Assembly (NCBI GenBank): GCA_902494035.1
Contig: CABURV010000007.1
Location: 1-44,109 of the forward strand
Origin: an uncultured Collinsella sp.
Lineage (GTDB): Bacteria; Actinomycetota; Coriobacteriia; Coriobacteriales; Coriobacteriaceae
Direction of reading: 5' to 3'
DNA: 44,109 bases
Every line of letters starts with the position of its first letter. Position 1 is the first letter of the stretch. The position numbers and the translations under genes were made by a program. The notes beneath the pieces are model-generated. The model had not been told where the DNA came from, did no database searches, and was given only the letters and a program-made list of their open reading frames with translations. Positions 7,963 to 14,316 of this stretch are shown here, piece after piece.

Positions 7963-9607
7963 GCTTTGCCGCCGCTTGTTGGCTATCGCGACAATAGTTA
8001 CGGTCGCAATGCTCTCTTTTGCGATGTTGCCCGGGATGGCCCGCGCGGCAGGCACTGGAGCCATTACGGTGGACGGTACGGTTGCGACGCGGTATGACGC
8101 GTACCAGCTCTTTTCGGCGACCGTTGTCGACGATGCCGATGCCGACCAAAAGGTCGCAACTGATGTAGCGTGGGCGAATGACACGGTTCGCCAAGCTGCC
8201 CTTCCCGTGCTTCATGATGCAGGGCTTGATAACTCGGCATCGACGGCACAAGAGGCTGCCGAATGGATGAATGCCGACGGGCACATGACGACCGCGCTGA
8301 CGGCAAAGCTCGCTCGTTCCCTCCAGAGCTCTGGCGCCGAGTCCGTGGCCCTTAGCGCGGGCAGGGCGGCCGAGCTGCCCTGCGGCTACTGGCTCATCGT
8401 CGCCGACGACGACGCCATCGCCCAGGGCGAGGCCGGCACCGCGCCGATCATGGCCCTGGTGGGCGGCGGCGCCGTCACCGTCAAGCCCAAGGCCGCGACC
8501 CCCAAGGTGTCCAAGCATGTGCTGGAGGGCGGCACCGCCGCCTGGCAGAAGGCCGCCGATGCCGCGGTCGCCGACGACCTGTACTGGCGCCTCTCTGCCA
8601 CGGTCCCGGCGGGCCTCACGGCCTACGATACCTATACGGTGCGGTTCGTCGACACCATGGGCGCGGGGCTCGACCTCTCCAAGGTGGCCGCGAGCATGCG
8701 CGTGTACGTGGCGGCGGGCGCGGACGGCGGTTTCGACGCCGTCTCGGCCGGCAAGGACGGGCGCGCCGGCACCGAGCCCGCGAAGGGCTGGGCCGACATC
8801 ACGGCCCAGTGCGCCACCAAGGTAGCGGCCGACGGTAAGACCTTCACCGTGCGCACCGGCGACCTGGTCGCCGCGCTCGGCGGGGCCGACGCCTTCACCG
8901 CGGGCGCCCGCGTGGTCGCTGTGTACAATGCGCCGCTCAACAGCGCATGCAGCCACGGCATCGCGAAGGGCAACCCCAACGAGGTCTACCTGCGCTACCC
9001 GCGCTCTCCCTTTGCCGACCAGTCCGGCGACGCCGGCTTCACCCGCACGCCGAGCGATGACGCGTGCGCCTACACCTGGGGACTCAGTCTGATCAAGCGC
9101 TCAAGCTCGGACGATAAGCCGCTCGCGGGCGCCAAACTGCGCATCATCGACGACCGCGGTCGCATCCTAACGACTGACGGCTCGTGGTCGACGGATGCCG
9201 ACGCGTGCGTCACCACGGGCGCAGATGGCCATGTGGAATTGAACGGTGTGGACGCGGGTGTCTACACCGTCGAAGAGGTCGCGGCTCCCAAGGGCTACAC
9301 CGCCTTTGAGGGCAAACGTGCGGTGACAGTTACGGCCGAGGGCCTGGACGTTAAACAGGTAGCAGCAGCGAAGCCCAAGGTGACTGTGTCGGCCGAAAGC
9401 CCTCTGCGGGTTGATACCGCCGCCGCCGGGACGGGTTCGATTGAGCTGTCGGTGCTCAACACCCCAAGCAAAGAAGCAAGTCGAGGCTTTATGCCCTCGA
9501 CGGGAGATGGAACGTTGGTGCTGGTGGCGGTTTTGGCTGCCATCGGAGTGGCGGCTATTGTTGTCGCTCTCGTCATCAAGCGGGGAGCAGGTCGCGGTGA
9601 AAAATGA
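7955..9607 (+). CDS. Pilin-like isopeptide-forming surface protein with MPSTG sorting signal
   Basis: A probable backbone-type pilin of 550 residues, exported and wall-anchored. I chose the GTG at 7955, which overlaps the preceding stop by eight bases, because GAGGTGG at 7944-7950 is well placed and the resulting N-terminus is a good signal peptide (basic RLCRRLL, hydrophobic core, cleavage near ARA-AG). Longer in-frame starts lie inside the upstream gene and spoil the signal peptide. A lysine-bearing VTVKPKAATPKVSKHV stretch resembles the pilin linkage motif. A Cna-B-like domain with the E-box YTVEEVAAPKGY lies at about 437-448. The tail is MPSTGD (from 513), a 20-residue hydrophobic helix and a basic end. 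The middle of the gene (about 8340-9060) looks distinctly richer in GC than its flanks, suggesting a mosaic origin. Confidence 0.85.
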   Translation: MSRLCRRLLAIATIVTVAMLSFAMLPGMARAAGTGAITVDGTVATRYDAYQLFSATVVDDADADQKVATDVAWANDTVRQAALPVLHDAGLDNSASTAQEAAEWMNADGHMTTALTAKLARSLQSSGAESVALSAGRAAELPCGYWLIVADDDAIAQGEAGTAPIMALVGGGAVTVKPKAATPKVSKHVLEGGTAAWQKAADAAVADDLYWRLSATVPAGLTAYDTYTVRFVDTMGAGLDLSKVAASMRVYVAAGADGGFDAVSAGKDGRAGTEPAKGWADITAQCATKVAADGKTFTVRTGDLVAALGGADAFTAGARVVAVYNAPLNSACSHGIAKGNPNEVYLRYPRSPFADQSGDAGFTRTPSDDACAYTWGLSLIKRSSSDDKPLAGAKLRIIDDRGRILTTDGSWSTDADACVTTGADGHVELNGVDAGVYTVEEVAAPKGYTAFEGKRAVTVTAEGLDVKQVAAAKPKVTVSAESPLRVDTAAAGTGSIELSVLNTPSKEASRGFMPSTGDGTLVLVAVLAAIGVAAIVVALVIKRGAGRGEK

Positions 9608-9712
9608 TTGTCCCCTGCTCGGTGGCGTACTGCCTCCGTAGCGAGTGATGCGCAGGCCTACCGACCTGATGGTCATTGGTTTTGAAAAAGTTACTAGAGA
9701 ACCCTCCAAGAA

Positions 9713-9751
9713 AAGCGGGACACCCGGTCGATGCGATCGGGTGCCCCGCTT
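9713..9751. terminator. Bidirectional terminator between convergent genes
   Basis: Arms at 9713-9730 and 9734-9751 pair over 18 bp with G-U pairs and a three-base loop. T-rich DNA follows on both strands (CGTTTGTT on plus; TTCTTGG on minus). It serves the pilin gene on the plus strand and the bactofilin-like gene on the minus strand. Confidence 0.75.
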
Positions 9752-9758
9752 CGTTTGT

Positions 9759-9780
9759 TGGTGCAAAGTAACCTGACCCC
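9759..9780 (-). repeat. Dispersed 22-bp GGGGAC-type motif, copy 2 (inverted)
   Basis: Read on the minus strand it starts GGGGTCAGGTT and ends TTTGCACCA, matching copy 1 at 3856-3877 in 18 of 22 positions. It directly adjoins the long palindrome at 9787-9819. Confidence 0.6.
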
Positions 9781-9786
9781 TTTGCA

Positions 9787-9819
9787 CCGCCACAAAGGTG
9801 CCTGGCACCTTTGTGGCGG
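9787..9819. repeat. 33-bp perfect palindrome (REP-like)
   Basis: Arms 9787-9802 and 9804-9819 are exact reverse complements of 16 bases around a single T. The core is AGGTGCCTGGCACCT. It lies eight bases after the stop of the minus-strand gene and lacks a T-run on either side, so it looks more like a REP-type palindrome than a terminator. Confidence 0.65.
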
Positions 9820-9826
9820 TTGGTGG

Positions 9827-10972
9827 CTAAGCGGTGGGGAGTTCTGGCGTGTTAGCCGGCTGCTGCGGCTTGAGGTGGGCGTTGTGCCAGATGATTTGGA
9901 TGATGTAGCCGAGCATAAAGACAAAGGCCACGCCGCTGATGAAATCGCCTACGAGGGGGATTGCCGTAAGCGCGCCCGCGGCGATGCCGCCCACGGCCGC
10001 CATGGCGTAGCGGTTCTGGCTATGTCCGACCATGCGAGCGATCGCGCATCCTGCAAAGGCACTCGACACCAGCGCGATGCCAATAACACCGCACATGAGG
10101 GCTCCGGCAAGCGACAGACCAGCGATAGAGATAATTAGCAGTAGGACGGCGGGGACGATAGCAATCGTGCCCAGAAGACCGCTCACCCACAGGGGCATGG
10201 GGCGCTGGTGGAGCATACCGGCGGCGCTGGCAGTCGCACGCGGAAAGACGAGCTCGAGCAGCAGAGCGACAAAGCAGGTCGAGAGTGCCGCGGCGACGAT
10301 ACCGCCGATGACATCGTTAACGGTGGAAGTATCCTCGTTCTCGGTGCGGTCGATCTTGAGTGCGCCGACCTCGGCTCCCGCGGCGCGCTCGGGGTCCTCG
10401 GAGACGTGCGCGTTCACGGTGCCGGTGATATGGGCGTTCTTGCCCAGGATGAGCTTGTCGGCCCAAACCTCGACATCGCCCTCGACGGTGCCATCGATGG
10501 TCACCGTATCGCCCGCAAGCGCTGCCGACTTGGTGGAGCCTCGCAAGGCAACCGTCTCGCCTATCGCGTAGAAACAGTTGGCGGTGCTGTCGGAATTGAG
10601 AACGACATGCTGGCCAGCAACGGTCACGCTGCCATCAACCGTGGTCTGGGCGATATCAATCGTGCGCGCCGCAAGACGAATGGCGCCGCCCACCGTGCAG
10701 TCGCGAATTGAGAGGGTATCGCCCGCGGCGATGATATCGCGGTCGATGGACACATCATCCAAGTTGAGGGCCTGACCGGCCCAGTACAGGTCACCCTCGA
10801 CGCCGGACGGATTGGCGTCATTGTCGGTCGCAAGGACATTGCCTGCGGTGTCCGTGCCGGCGAACGACGCCGTGGGAAGCACGGTGATCGCCAGCGCGAT
10901 GAGCGCGAATAGGATGGTGATGCGGCCCCATGCTTTACGGCGCTGGGTCAACGGGAATTGATTGCAGGGCAT
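9827..10972 (-). CDS. Exported bactofilin-like (polymer-forming) membrane protein
   Basis: A 381-residue protein with an N-terminal signal or anchor (ITILFALIALAITVLPTASFA). A run of about 150 residues follows, made of short beta turns of the kind IDRDIIAAGDTLSIRDCTVGGAIRLAAR and VDGSVTVAGQHV, typical of the bactofilin or polymer-forming right-handed beta helix. The C-terminal third has four hydrophobic segments. Bactofilins usually build cytoplasmic scaffolds, whereas here the helix would face outward, an arrangement found in many hypothetical membrane proteins. I chose the ATG at 10972 (GAAGGA six to seven bases upstream) over an in-frame ATG 48 bases earlier. The inverted repeat at 10985-11009 lies just upstream. 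Function is unknown. Confidence 0.75.
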   Translation of the reverse strand: MPCNQFPLTQRRKAWGRITILFALIALAITVLPTASFAGTDTAGNVLATDNDANPSGVEGDLYWAGQALNLDDVSIDRDIIAAGDTLSIRDCTVGGAIRLAARTIDIAQTTVDGSVTVAGQHVVLNSDSTANCFYAIGETVALRGSTKSAALAGDTVTIDGTVEGDVEVWADKLILGKNAHITGTVNAHVSEDPERAAGAEVGALKIDRTENEDTSTVNDVIGGIVAAALSTCFVALLLELVFPRATASAAGMLHQRPMPLWVSGLLGTIAIVPAVLLLIISIAGLSLAGALMCGVIGIALVSSAFAGCAIARMVGHSQNRYAMAAVGGIAAGALTAIPLVGDFISGVAFVFMLGYIIQIIWHNAHLKPQQPANTPELPTA

Positions 10973-10984
10973 AGTGAATCCTTC

Positions 10985-11009
10985 GTTAGATACTCGGCAT
11001 ATATCTAAC
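10985..11009. promoter_or_regulatory. Inverted repeat upstream of the bactofilin-like gene
   Basis: GTTAGATA (10985-10992) and TATCTAAC (11002-11009) are perfect 8-bp inverted repeats around a nine-base centre, 12 bases before the start codon region of the minus-strand gene. It could be an operator or a 5'-UTR hairpin; no regulator is identified. Confidence 0.4.
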
Positions 11010-11078
11010 AGGGTACCCAACGCGTGGGCGCTCTAAAAGAACCTCTCGGTTGCATTTCGAAGGGTCGTGCCGTGCTGT

Positions 11079-11768
11079 CTACTTTTTACGGTGCAAGAAG
11101 CGCGCGATATCTTCTTCGGTGGGGCTTTTGATGTCAAAGCGCAGCGAGAGCCAGCGCAGACCCATGGTCACGACAACGCATACGACCAGCGCGGCGACAT
11201 TGCTCATGATGCCGCTCATAACGAGACACACATAGCTTGTCGATCCGGCGATGGCGGCGATGGCATAAAAGTTAGTACGTTGGAAAATGCCCGGAACCAC
11301 GCCCATAAAGCCGTCGCGCAACATGCCGCCGCCCACCGCGGTGAAAAAGCCCATCATGATGCACACCGCCGGCGCAAAGCCGTAGACCAGCGCCTTGTCT
11401 GCTCCAGTGGCGGCGTAGATGCCGACCGAGATGATGTCGAGCAGGGGAATGAGTTTTTCGGGTTTGTCGACGATTGCCGGGAAAATATAGATGATGGCTG
11501 CCGTGGCAATGGAAAGTGGCAGCGCCATCGGCTGGTTGAGGATGTAGACGTTGCCCACCTGCAGCGTCATATCGCGCAAAAGACCGCCGCCCAGACCGCA
11601 GACCACCGCGAGCGCGACCGCGCCCACCAGGTCGAGCTTGTGCTCGCGCGCAACCAGCACACCCGAGATCGATGCAGCGACAACAGCGAACATCTCGAGC
11701 CAAAACGGAATGGCGACCATGGCATCCGATGCATGTGAGGTAATGGTCATAGCGGCGACGACGGGCAA
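11079..11768 (-). CDS. TRIC/UPF0126 family cation channel-like membrane protein
   Basis: A 229-residue integral membrane protein of the TRIC (trimeric intracellular cation channel)/UPF0126 family (usual length 200-220). Bacterial members form trimeric ion channels; the natural ion and role are uncertain. Two homologous halves are visible, each with the glycine-rich signature: VVCGLGGGLLRDMTL, and later FFTAVGGGMLRDGF. Seven hydrophobic segments can be counted. I favour the TTG at 11768 because AAAGGA lies seven bases upstream; the ATG at 11750 (223 residues) lacks a ribosome site but is the alternative. Extending further upstream would run into the repeat at 11904. The last residues are basic (FLHRKK). 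Confidence 0.85.
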   Translation of the reverse strand: MPVVAAMTITSHASDAMVAIPFWLEMFAVVAASISGVLVAREHKLDLVGAVALAVVCGLGGGLLRDMTLQVGNVYILNQPMALPLSIATAAIIYIFPAIVDKPEKLIPLLDIISVGIYAATGADKALVYGFAPAVCIMMGFFTAVGGGMLRDGFMGVVPGIFQRTNFYAIAAIAGSTSYVCLVMSGIMSNVAALVVCVVVTMGLRWLSLRFDIKSPTEEDIARFLHRKK

Positions 11769-11903
11769 GATGGGGTCCTTTGGATTACGGATTTGGACAA
11801 TGCCCGTACATAGTACATGTTCGGCGCCGATTGCGACCCTATTGCTCGGCAAACGGTCGGGACTGGGTGGGGGCATGGCGTTGCTGGAATGCCAGGGGTC
11901 CAG

Positions 11904-11980
11904 AACATGTACGTCACCCTCCAAAAACGACATTTTCCGACATCTTTGGAGGCTGACGTACATGTTTGGATTGAGCTCAC
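11904..11980 (-). repeat. 77-bp inverted repeat, left copy, with 61-bp hairpin core
   Basis: The reverse complement of 11904-11980 equals 13091-13167 at 74 of 77 positions. The core 11905-11965 is a near-palindrome: arms 11905-11925 and 11945-11965 pair at 20 of 21 positions around a 19-base loop. The loop contains CGACAT twice. The copy lies between the divergent TRIC gene and the endonuclease-like gene. Confidence 0.85.
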
Positions 11981-11987
11981 AGCATGA

Positions 11988-12005
11988 GTGAGTTGATTTA
12001 CTCAC
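11988..12005. promoter_or_regulatory. Short inverted repeat before the endonuclease-like gene
   Basis: GTGAGT (11988-11993) and ACTCAC (12000-12005) are perfect inverted repeats around TGATTT, 68 bases before the ATG. TATATT at 12012-12017 is a possible -10 box, but I find no correctly spaced -35. It may be an operator. Confidence 0.3.
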
Positions 12006-12072
12006 ATCCGGTATATTTCCCCACTTCAACGGACATAAGAGTTGGATACCGGCTCAGAGCGAGAGGCCCTCA

Positions 12073-13080
12073 ATGGATACCCCTGTTCTCATTTCGCATA
12101 AAACCGCATGGCTTGTCCATCATGCACCCCAGAATTTGGTTCAGTCTCTTGCGCGGCACGACTACCAGATAGGCGCACAAGGCATCTCCACCCAGCAACG
12201 TGTTGCGCGCATACGACAGGCCCTTACCGACTGCGGCATTCCGTCCGATATGCTTAAGACTATCGATATCGCGGTTGTATTCGAATTTGAGCGAATTCGT
12301 ACCAAAGGCGTCGTTTGCCACATTCTTGGACAAAATCTTCCCTACGAGCATATTAACGAGTTGACGCCCGGAATCTTCATCACCGACGAAGCCTTCACCT
12401 TCGCGCTCGCTGCCGAGTGGATGGATAGGATCGAATATCTCGAATATGGCTATGAAGTTTGCGGCGATTATCGCATGAGGCTCAATCCCGCCGACCCTTA
12501 TACCGAGCAACCAGCCACCACCTCCAAGGATGAAATAACCGAACTGCTCGATCGGCACCCCGGCAAACCCGGTGCCACACGTGCACGGCTTGCGCTCAGG
12601 CACATCTACGATCACTCGGCCTCGCCTATGGAGACCGCTTCGGCAATCGCCCTCTCGCTCCCAACAAGCGAAGGCGGCGTTGGCATCCGAGGTATCGAAC
12701 TCAACAAACCGCTCGAGATCCCTCAACGTCTCTGGCATTGCGCCAAAGCTCGAACACTCAAAATCGATGCGCTCGTGACCTATAAGCGCAGGGCGCTCGG
12801 TATCGAATATAAGGGCGGTTTTCACGATGAGCTCGAGCGCAAGGGAGCAGATGCGGAGCGAGAGGCCGTTCTCTCCCAAATGGGATATCGAATCGTTACG
12901 CTCACTTCGGCTCAGTTCAGTAGTCAGCTCGCCTTTCACCGCGCCATGAACAACATTCGCGAAGCACTCGGCATGCCTCGCTGTGCCGACACCGGGTACC
13001 AGAGAAAACAAAACGAACTACGCAAGGCACTTATCCGCAACTGGAAAAGCATACGAGACGAGGAGGCACCTTCCGAATAG
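12073..13080 (+). CDS. DUF559/Vsr-like putative endonuclease in an inverted-repeat cassette
   Basis: A 335-residue protein of no named family. Residues 230-285 look like a Vsr/DUF559 restriction-endonuclease-like core: D232 in IDALV, then E245 and K247 in GIEYKGGFH, H251, then ADAEREAVLSQMGYRIVTLT. This matches the PD-(D/E)XK pattern D-x12-E-x-K followed by the DUF559 R-x3-L-x2-G-Y-x-V segment. The first 190 residues probably hold a helical recognition part similar to those in actinobacterial AbiEi/DUF559 proteins. The C-terminus is basic (RKQNELRKALIRNWK). Two 77-bp inverted repeats lie 92 bases before the start and 10 bases after the stop. Codon choice seems lower in GC than in flanking genes, suggesting transfer. 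A GAGAGG site eight bases upstream supports ATG 12073. Nuclease activity and a defence role are inference. Confidence 0.6.
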   Translation: MDTPVLISHKTAWLVHHAPQNLVQSLARHDYQIGAQGISTQQRVARIRQALTDCGIPSDMLKTIDIAVVFEFERIRTKGVVCHILGQNLPYEHINELTPGIFITDEAFTFALAAEWMDRIEYLEYGYEVCGDYRMRLNPADPYTEQPATTSKDEITELLDRHPGKPGATRARLALRHIYDHSASPMETASAIALSLPTSEGGVGIRGIELNKPLEIPQRLWHCAKARTLKIDALVTYKRRALGIEYKGGFHDELERKGADAEREAVLSQMGYRIVTLTSAQFSSQLAFHRAMNNIREALGMPRCADTGYQRKQNELRKALIRNWKSIRDEEAPSE

Positions 13081-13090
13081 TGCCGCTCCC

Positions 13091-13167
13091 GTGAGCTCAA
13101 TCCAAACGTGTACGTCAGCCTCCAAAGATGTCGAAAAATGTCGGTTTTGGAGGGTGACGTACATGTT
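13091..13167 (+). repeat. 77-bp inverted repeat, right copy, with 61-bp hairpin core
   Basis: It matches the reverse complement of 11904-11980 at 74 of 77 positions. The core 13106-13166 has arms 13106-13126 and 13146-13166. It starts 10 bases after the endonuclease-like gene and ends 73 bases before a tRNA-Ser gene. It could also act as a terminator for that gene, though the T-run is poor. Confidence 0.85.
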
Positions 13168-13202
13168 TGGGGAAGCGTGGGATCGAGACGTATTTCGATA
13201 AC

Positions 13203-13229
13203 AAAAAAGCTCCCATTCTTGGGAGCTTT
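13203..13229 (-). terminator. Terminator of tRNA-Ser(CGA)
   Basis: On the minus strand the perfect 10-bp stem (arms 13220-13229 and 13206-13215, loop AGAA) is followed by a run of T (complement of the A-run at 13203-13208). It lies 11 bases after the tRNA CCA end. Confidence 0.85.
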
Positions 13230-13240
13230 CTCAACCAAAA

Positions 13241-13331
13241 TGGCGGAGGAGGAGGGATTCGAACCCTCGTGACCTTATACAGGCCAAACGGTTTTCGAGA
13301 CCGCCGCATTCAACCACTCTGCCACCCCTCC
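13241..13331 (-). tRNA. tRNA-Ser (anticodon CGA)
   Basis: A 91-base class II tRNA on the minus strand with acceptor GGAGGGG/CTCCTCC, a long variable arm, anticodon CGA in loop TCTCGAAAA, T-loop TTCGAAT and encoded CCA. It reads the serine codon TCG. Confidence 0.95.
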
Positions 13332-13346
13332 GCGTGGGGTAAAAAC

Positions 13347-13370
13347 AAAGCAGGCTCAAAGGCCTGCTTT
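13347..13370 (-). terminator. Terminator between the two tRNA-Ser genes
   Basis: A perfect 9-bp stem (13347-13355 with 13362-13370) with a six-base loop. On the minus strand it is followed by TGTTTTT. It ends the upstream tRNA-Ser(GGA) transcript nine bases after that tRNA. Confidence 0.75.
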
Positions 13371-13379
13371 GGAATTAAC

Positions 13380-13470
13380 TGGCGGAGAGTCAGGGATTTG
13401 AACCCTGGAGACGCTTTTGACGCCTACACGATTTCCAATCGTGCTCCTTCGGCCACTCGGACAACTCTCC
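13380..13470 (-). tRNA. tRNA-Ser (anticodon GGA)
   Basis: A 91-base class II tRNA on the minus strand with acceptor GGAGAGT/ACTCTCC, anticodon GGA in loop TTGGAAA, a long variable arm, T-loop TTCAAAT and encoded CCA. Confidence 0.95.
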
Positions 13471-13486
13471 GTTAAATGCGAAAGTC

Positions 13487-13515
13487 AGTATACACGAGGA
13501 ATCGCAAAGTGCAAA
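13487..13515 (-). promoter_or_regulatory. Promoter of tRNA-Ser(GGA)
   Basis: On the minus strand TTTGCA (13515-13510) and TATACT (13492-13487) are spaced by 17 bases. The -10 box ends 16 bases before the tRNA 5' end, as expected for a stable-RNA promoter. Confidence 0.65.
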
Positions 13516-13874
13516 CAGAAAAGTTGGCATTTTTTAAAACGTTCGGCCGCGCTTGGCGTTGCAGTGGGGTTTGAGGTGCCAAAAAACGGCTTCCGACCAG
13601 CGTGGTTGATCAACTCAATTGTTCAAAAGGGGTATTCATAAGCGACTTGGCAATGAATTTAAAAATCTTTGGGTGGTGCCGTAGACCACTGGTATGCATT
13701 TCGCGACCACAGCCTTGTGCCCGTTGACCTGCGGCTTGGCTTGGCTTGTCCCCACGGCACCGTATTTTGTCTACAGGTCCGTCAAGCTTTTGGTCAGCAT
13801 TTGGTTGGAATGTGCATGAAACGTGGTGTGAGCATGGGCATATGTGGAGGTCATGAGGTTGTAGCTGCATATTC
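13516..13874. other. Intergenic stretch before rpsF
   Basis: About 360 bases between the tRNA-Ser promoter and the rpsF promoter. It contains a 10-bp palindrome GTTGATCAAC (13605-13614). Two short open frames can be read (about 13669-13893 plus, 13610-13951 minus), but neither has a ribosome site or a recognisable protein. I see nothing else here. Confidence 0.5.
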
Positions 13875-13903
13875 TTGCGGCCTGGGAGGTTGAAAGATAT
13901 TAT
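13875..13903 (+). promoter_or_regulatory. Promoter of the rpsF-ssb-rpsR-rplI operon
   Basis: TTGCGG (13875-13880) and TATTAT (13898-13903, five of six) are spaced by 17 bases. The predicted transcript starts about 65 bases before the rpsF ATG, giving a short leader that holds the hairpin at 13920. Confidence 0.6.
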
Positions 13904-13919
13904 TACCAAGTCTTTTCCT

Positions 13920-13948
13920 GCTTCAGGCGCACCTTCACGACCTGAAGC
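13920..13948 (+). promoter_or_regulatory. Leader hairpin before rpsF, possible S6:S18 autoregulatory site
   Basis: GCTTCAGG (13920-13927) pairs perfectly with CCTGAAGC (13941-13948) around a 13-base loop, about 12 bases before the ribosome site. Ribosomal operons led by rpsF are known in many bacteria to be repressed by the S6:S18 complex binding a leader hairpin. I cannot identify the conserved CCG bulge, so only the position supports this. Confidence 0.35.
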
Positions 13949-13974
13949 CACATTTGCCCAGAGGAGGTGACAAT

Positions 13975-14268
13975 ATGAAGGCTTATGAACTGCTGTTCTT
14001 TGTTGACCCGTCGCTCGACCCCGAGACTCGTCTCGCTGTTATGAAGCGTATCGATACCACGATCGCTGAGGGCGCTGGCAAGGTCGACTCCGTTGACGAG
14101 TGGGGCAAGCGCAAGCTCGCCTACGAGATCAACGACCTCACCGATGGTGACTACACCCTCATCAACTTCCACGCAGATCCTACCCAGATCGCCGAGCTTG
14201 ATCGCGTCCTGCGCATCACCGACGCTGTGGTCCGCCACATGATCGTCCGTCGCGACGACCAGGAGTAA
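13975..14268 (+). CDS. rpsF: 30S ribosomal protein S6
   Basis: Ribosomal protein S6 (97 residues; family about 95-135), which binds 16S rRNA with S18 in the platform of the small subunit. The sequence MKAYELLFFVDPSLDP, then DEWGKRKLAYEINDLTDGDYTLINF, and the C-terminal VLRITDAVVRHMIVR are diagnostic. The start at 13975 has GAGGAGGTG six bases upstream; an in-frame ATG seven codons earlier would place the ribosome site inside the coding region. It is first in the conserved operon with ssb, rpsR and rplI. Confidence 0.97.
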   Translation: MKAYELLFFVDPSLDPETRLAVMKRIDTTIAEGAGKVDSVDEWGKRKLAYEINDLTDGDYTLINFHADPTQIAELDRVLRITDAVVRHMIVRRDDQE

Positions 14269-14316
14269 GACTGTCGTTTTGGACTGGGCTTGTGCCCCAA
14301 GAGGAAGTAGTGAGTA

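Noticed and set aside
11747..11980. Short frames reading through the 77-bp repeats as a peptide (SSIQTCTSASKDV and similar)
   Set aside because: Both repeats lack stops in one frame by chance. Conservation includes the palindrome and silent as well as non-silent sites, so a structural repeat explains it better.
11904..13167. CRISPR-like arrangement of repeats
   Set aside because: There are only two copies, in inverted orientation and 1.1 kb apart. No spacers or cas genes are present.
13167..13475. Plus-strand open frame crossing both tRNA-Ser genes
   Set aside because: It is just the complement of two well-defined tRNA genes and a terminator.
13610..13951. Open frames of 74 and 113 codons in the region before rpsF
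   Set aside because: No ribosome site, unusual composition, and the promoter of rpsF lies inside; no protein family recognised.
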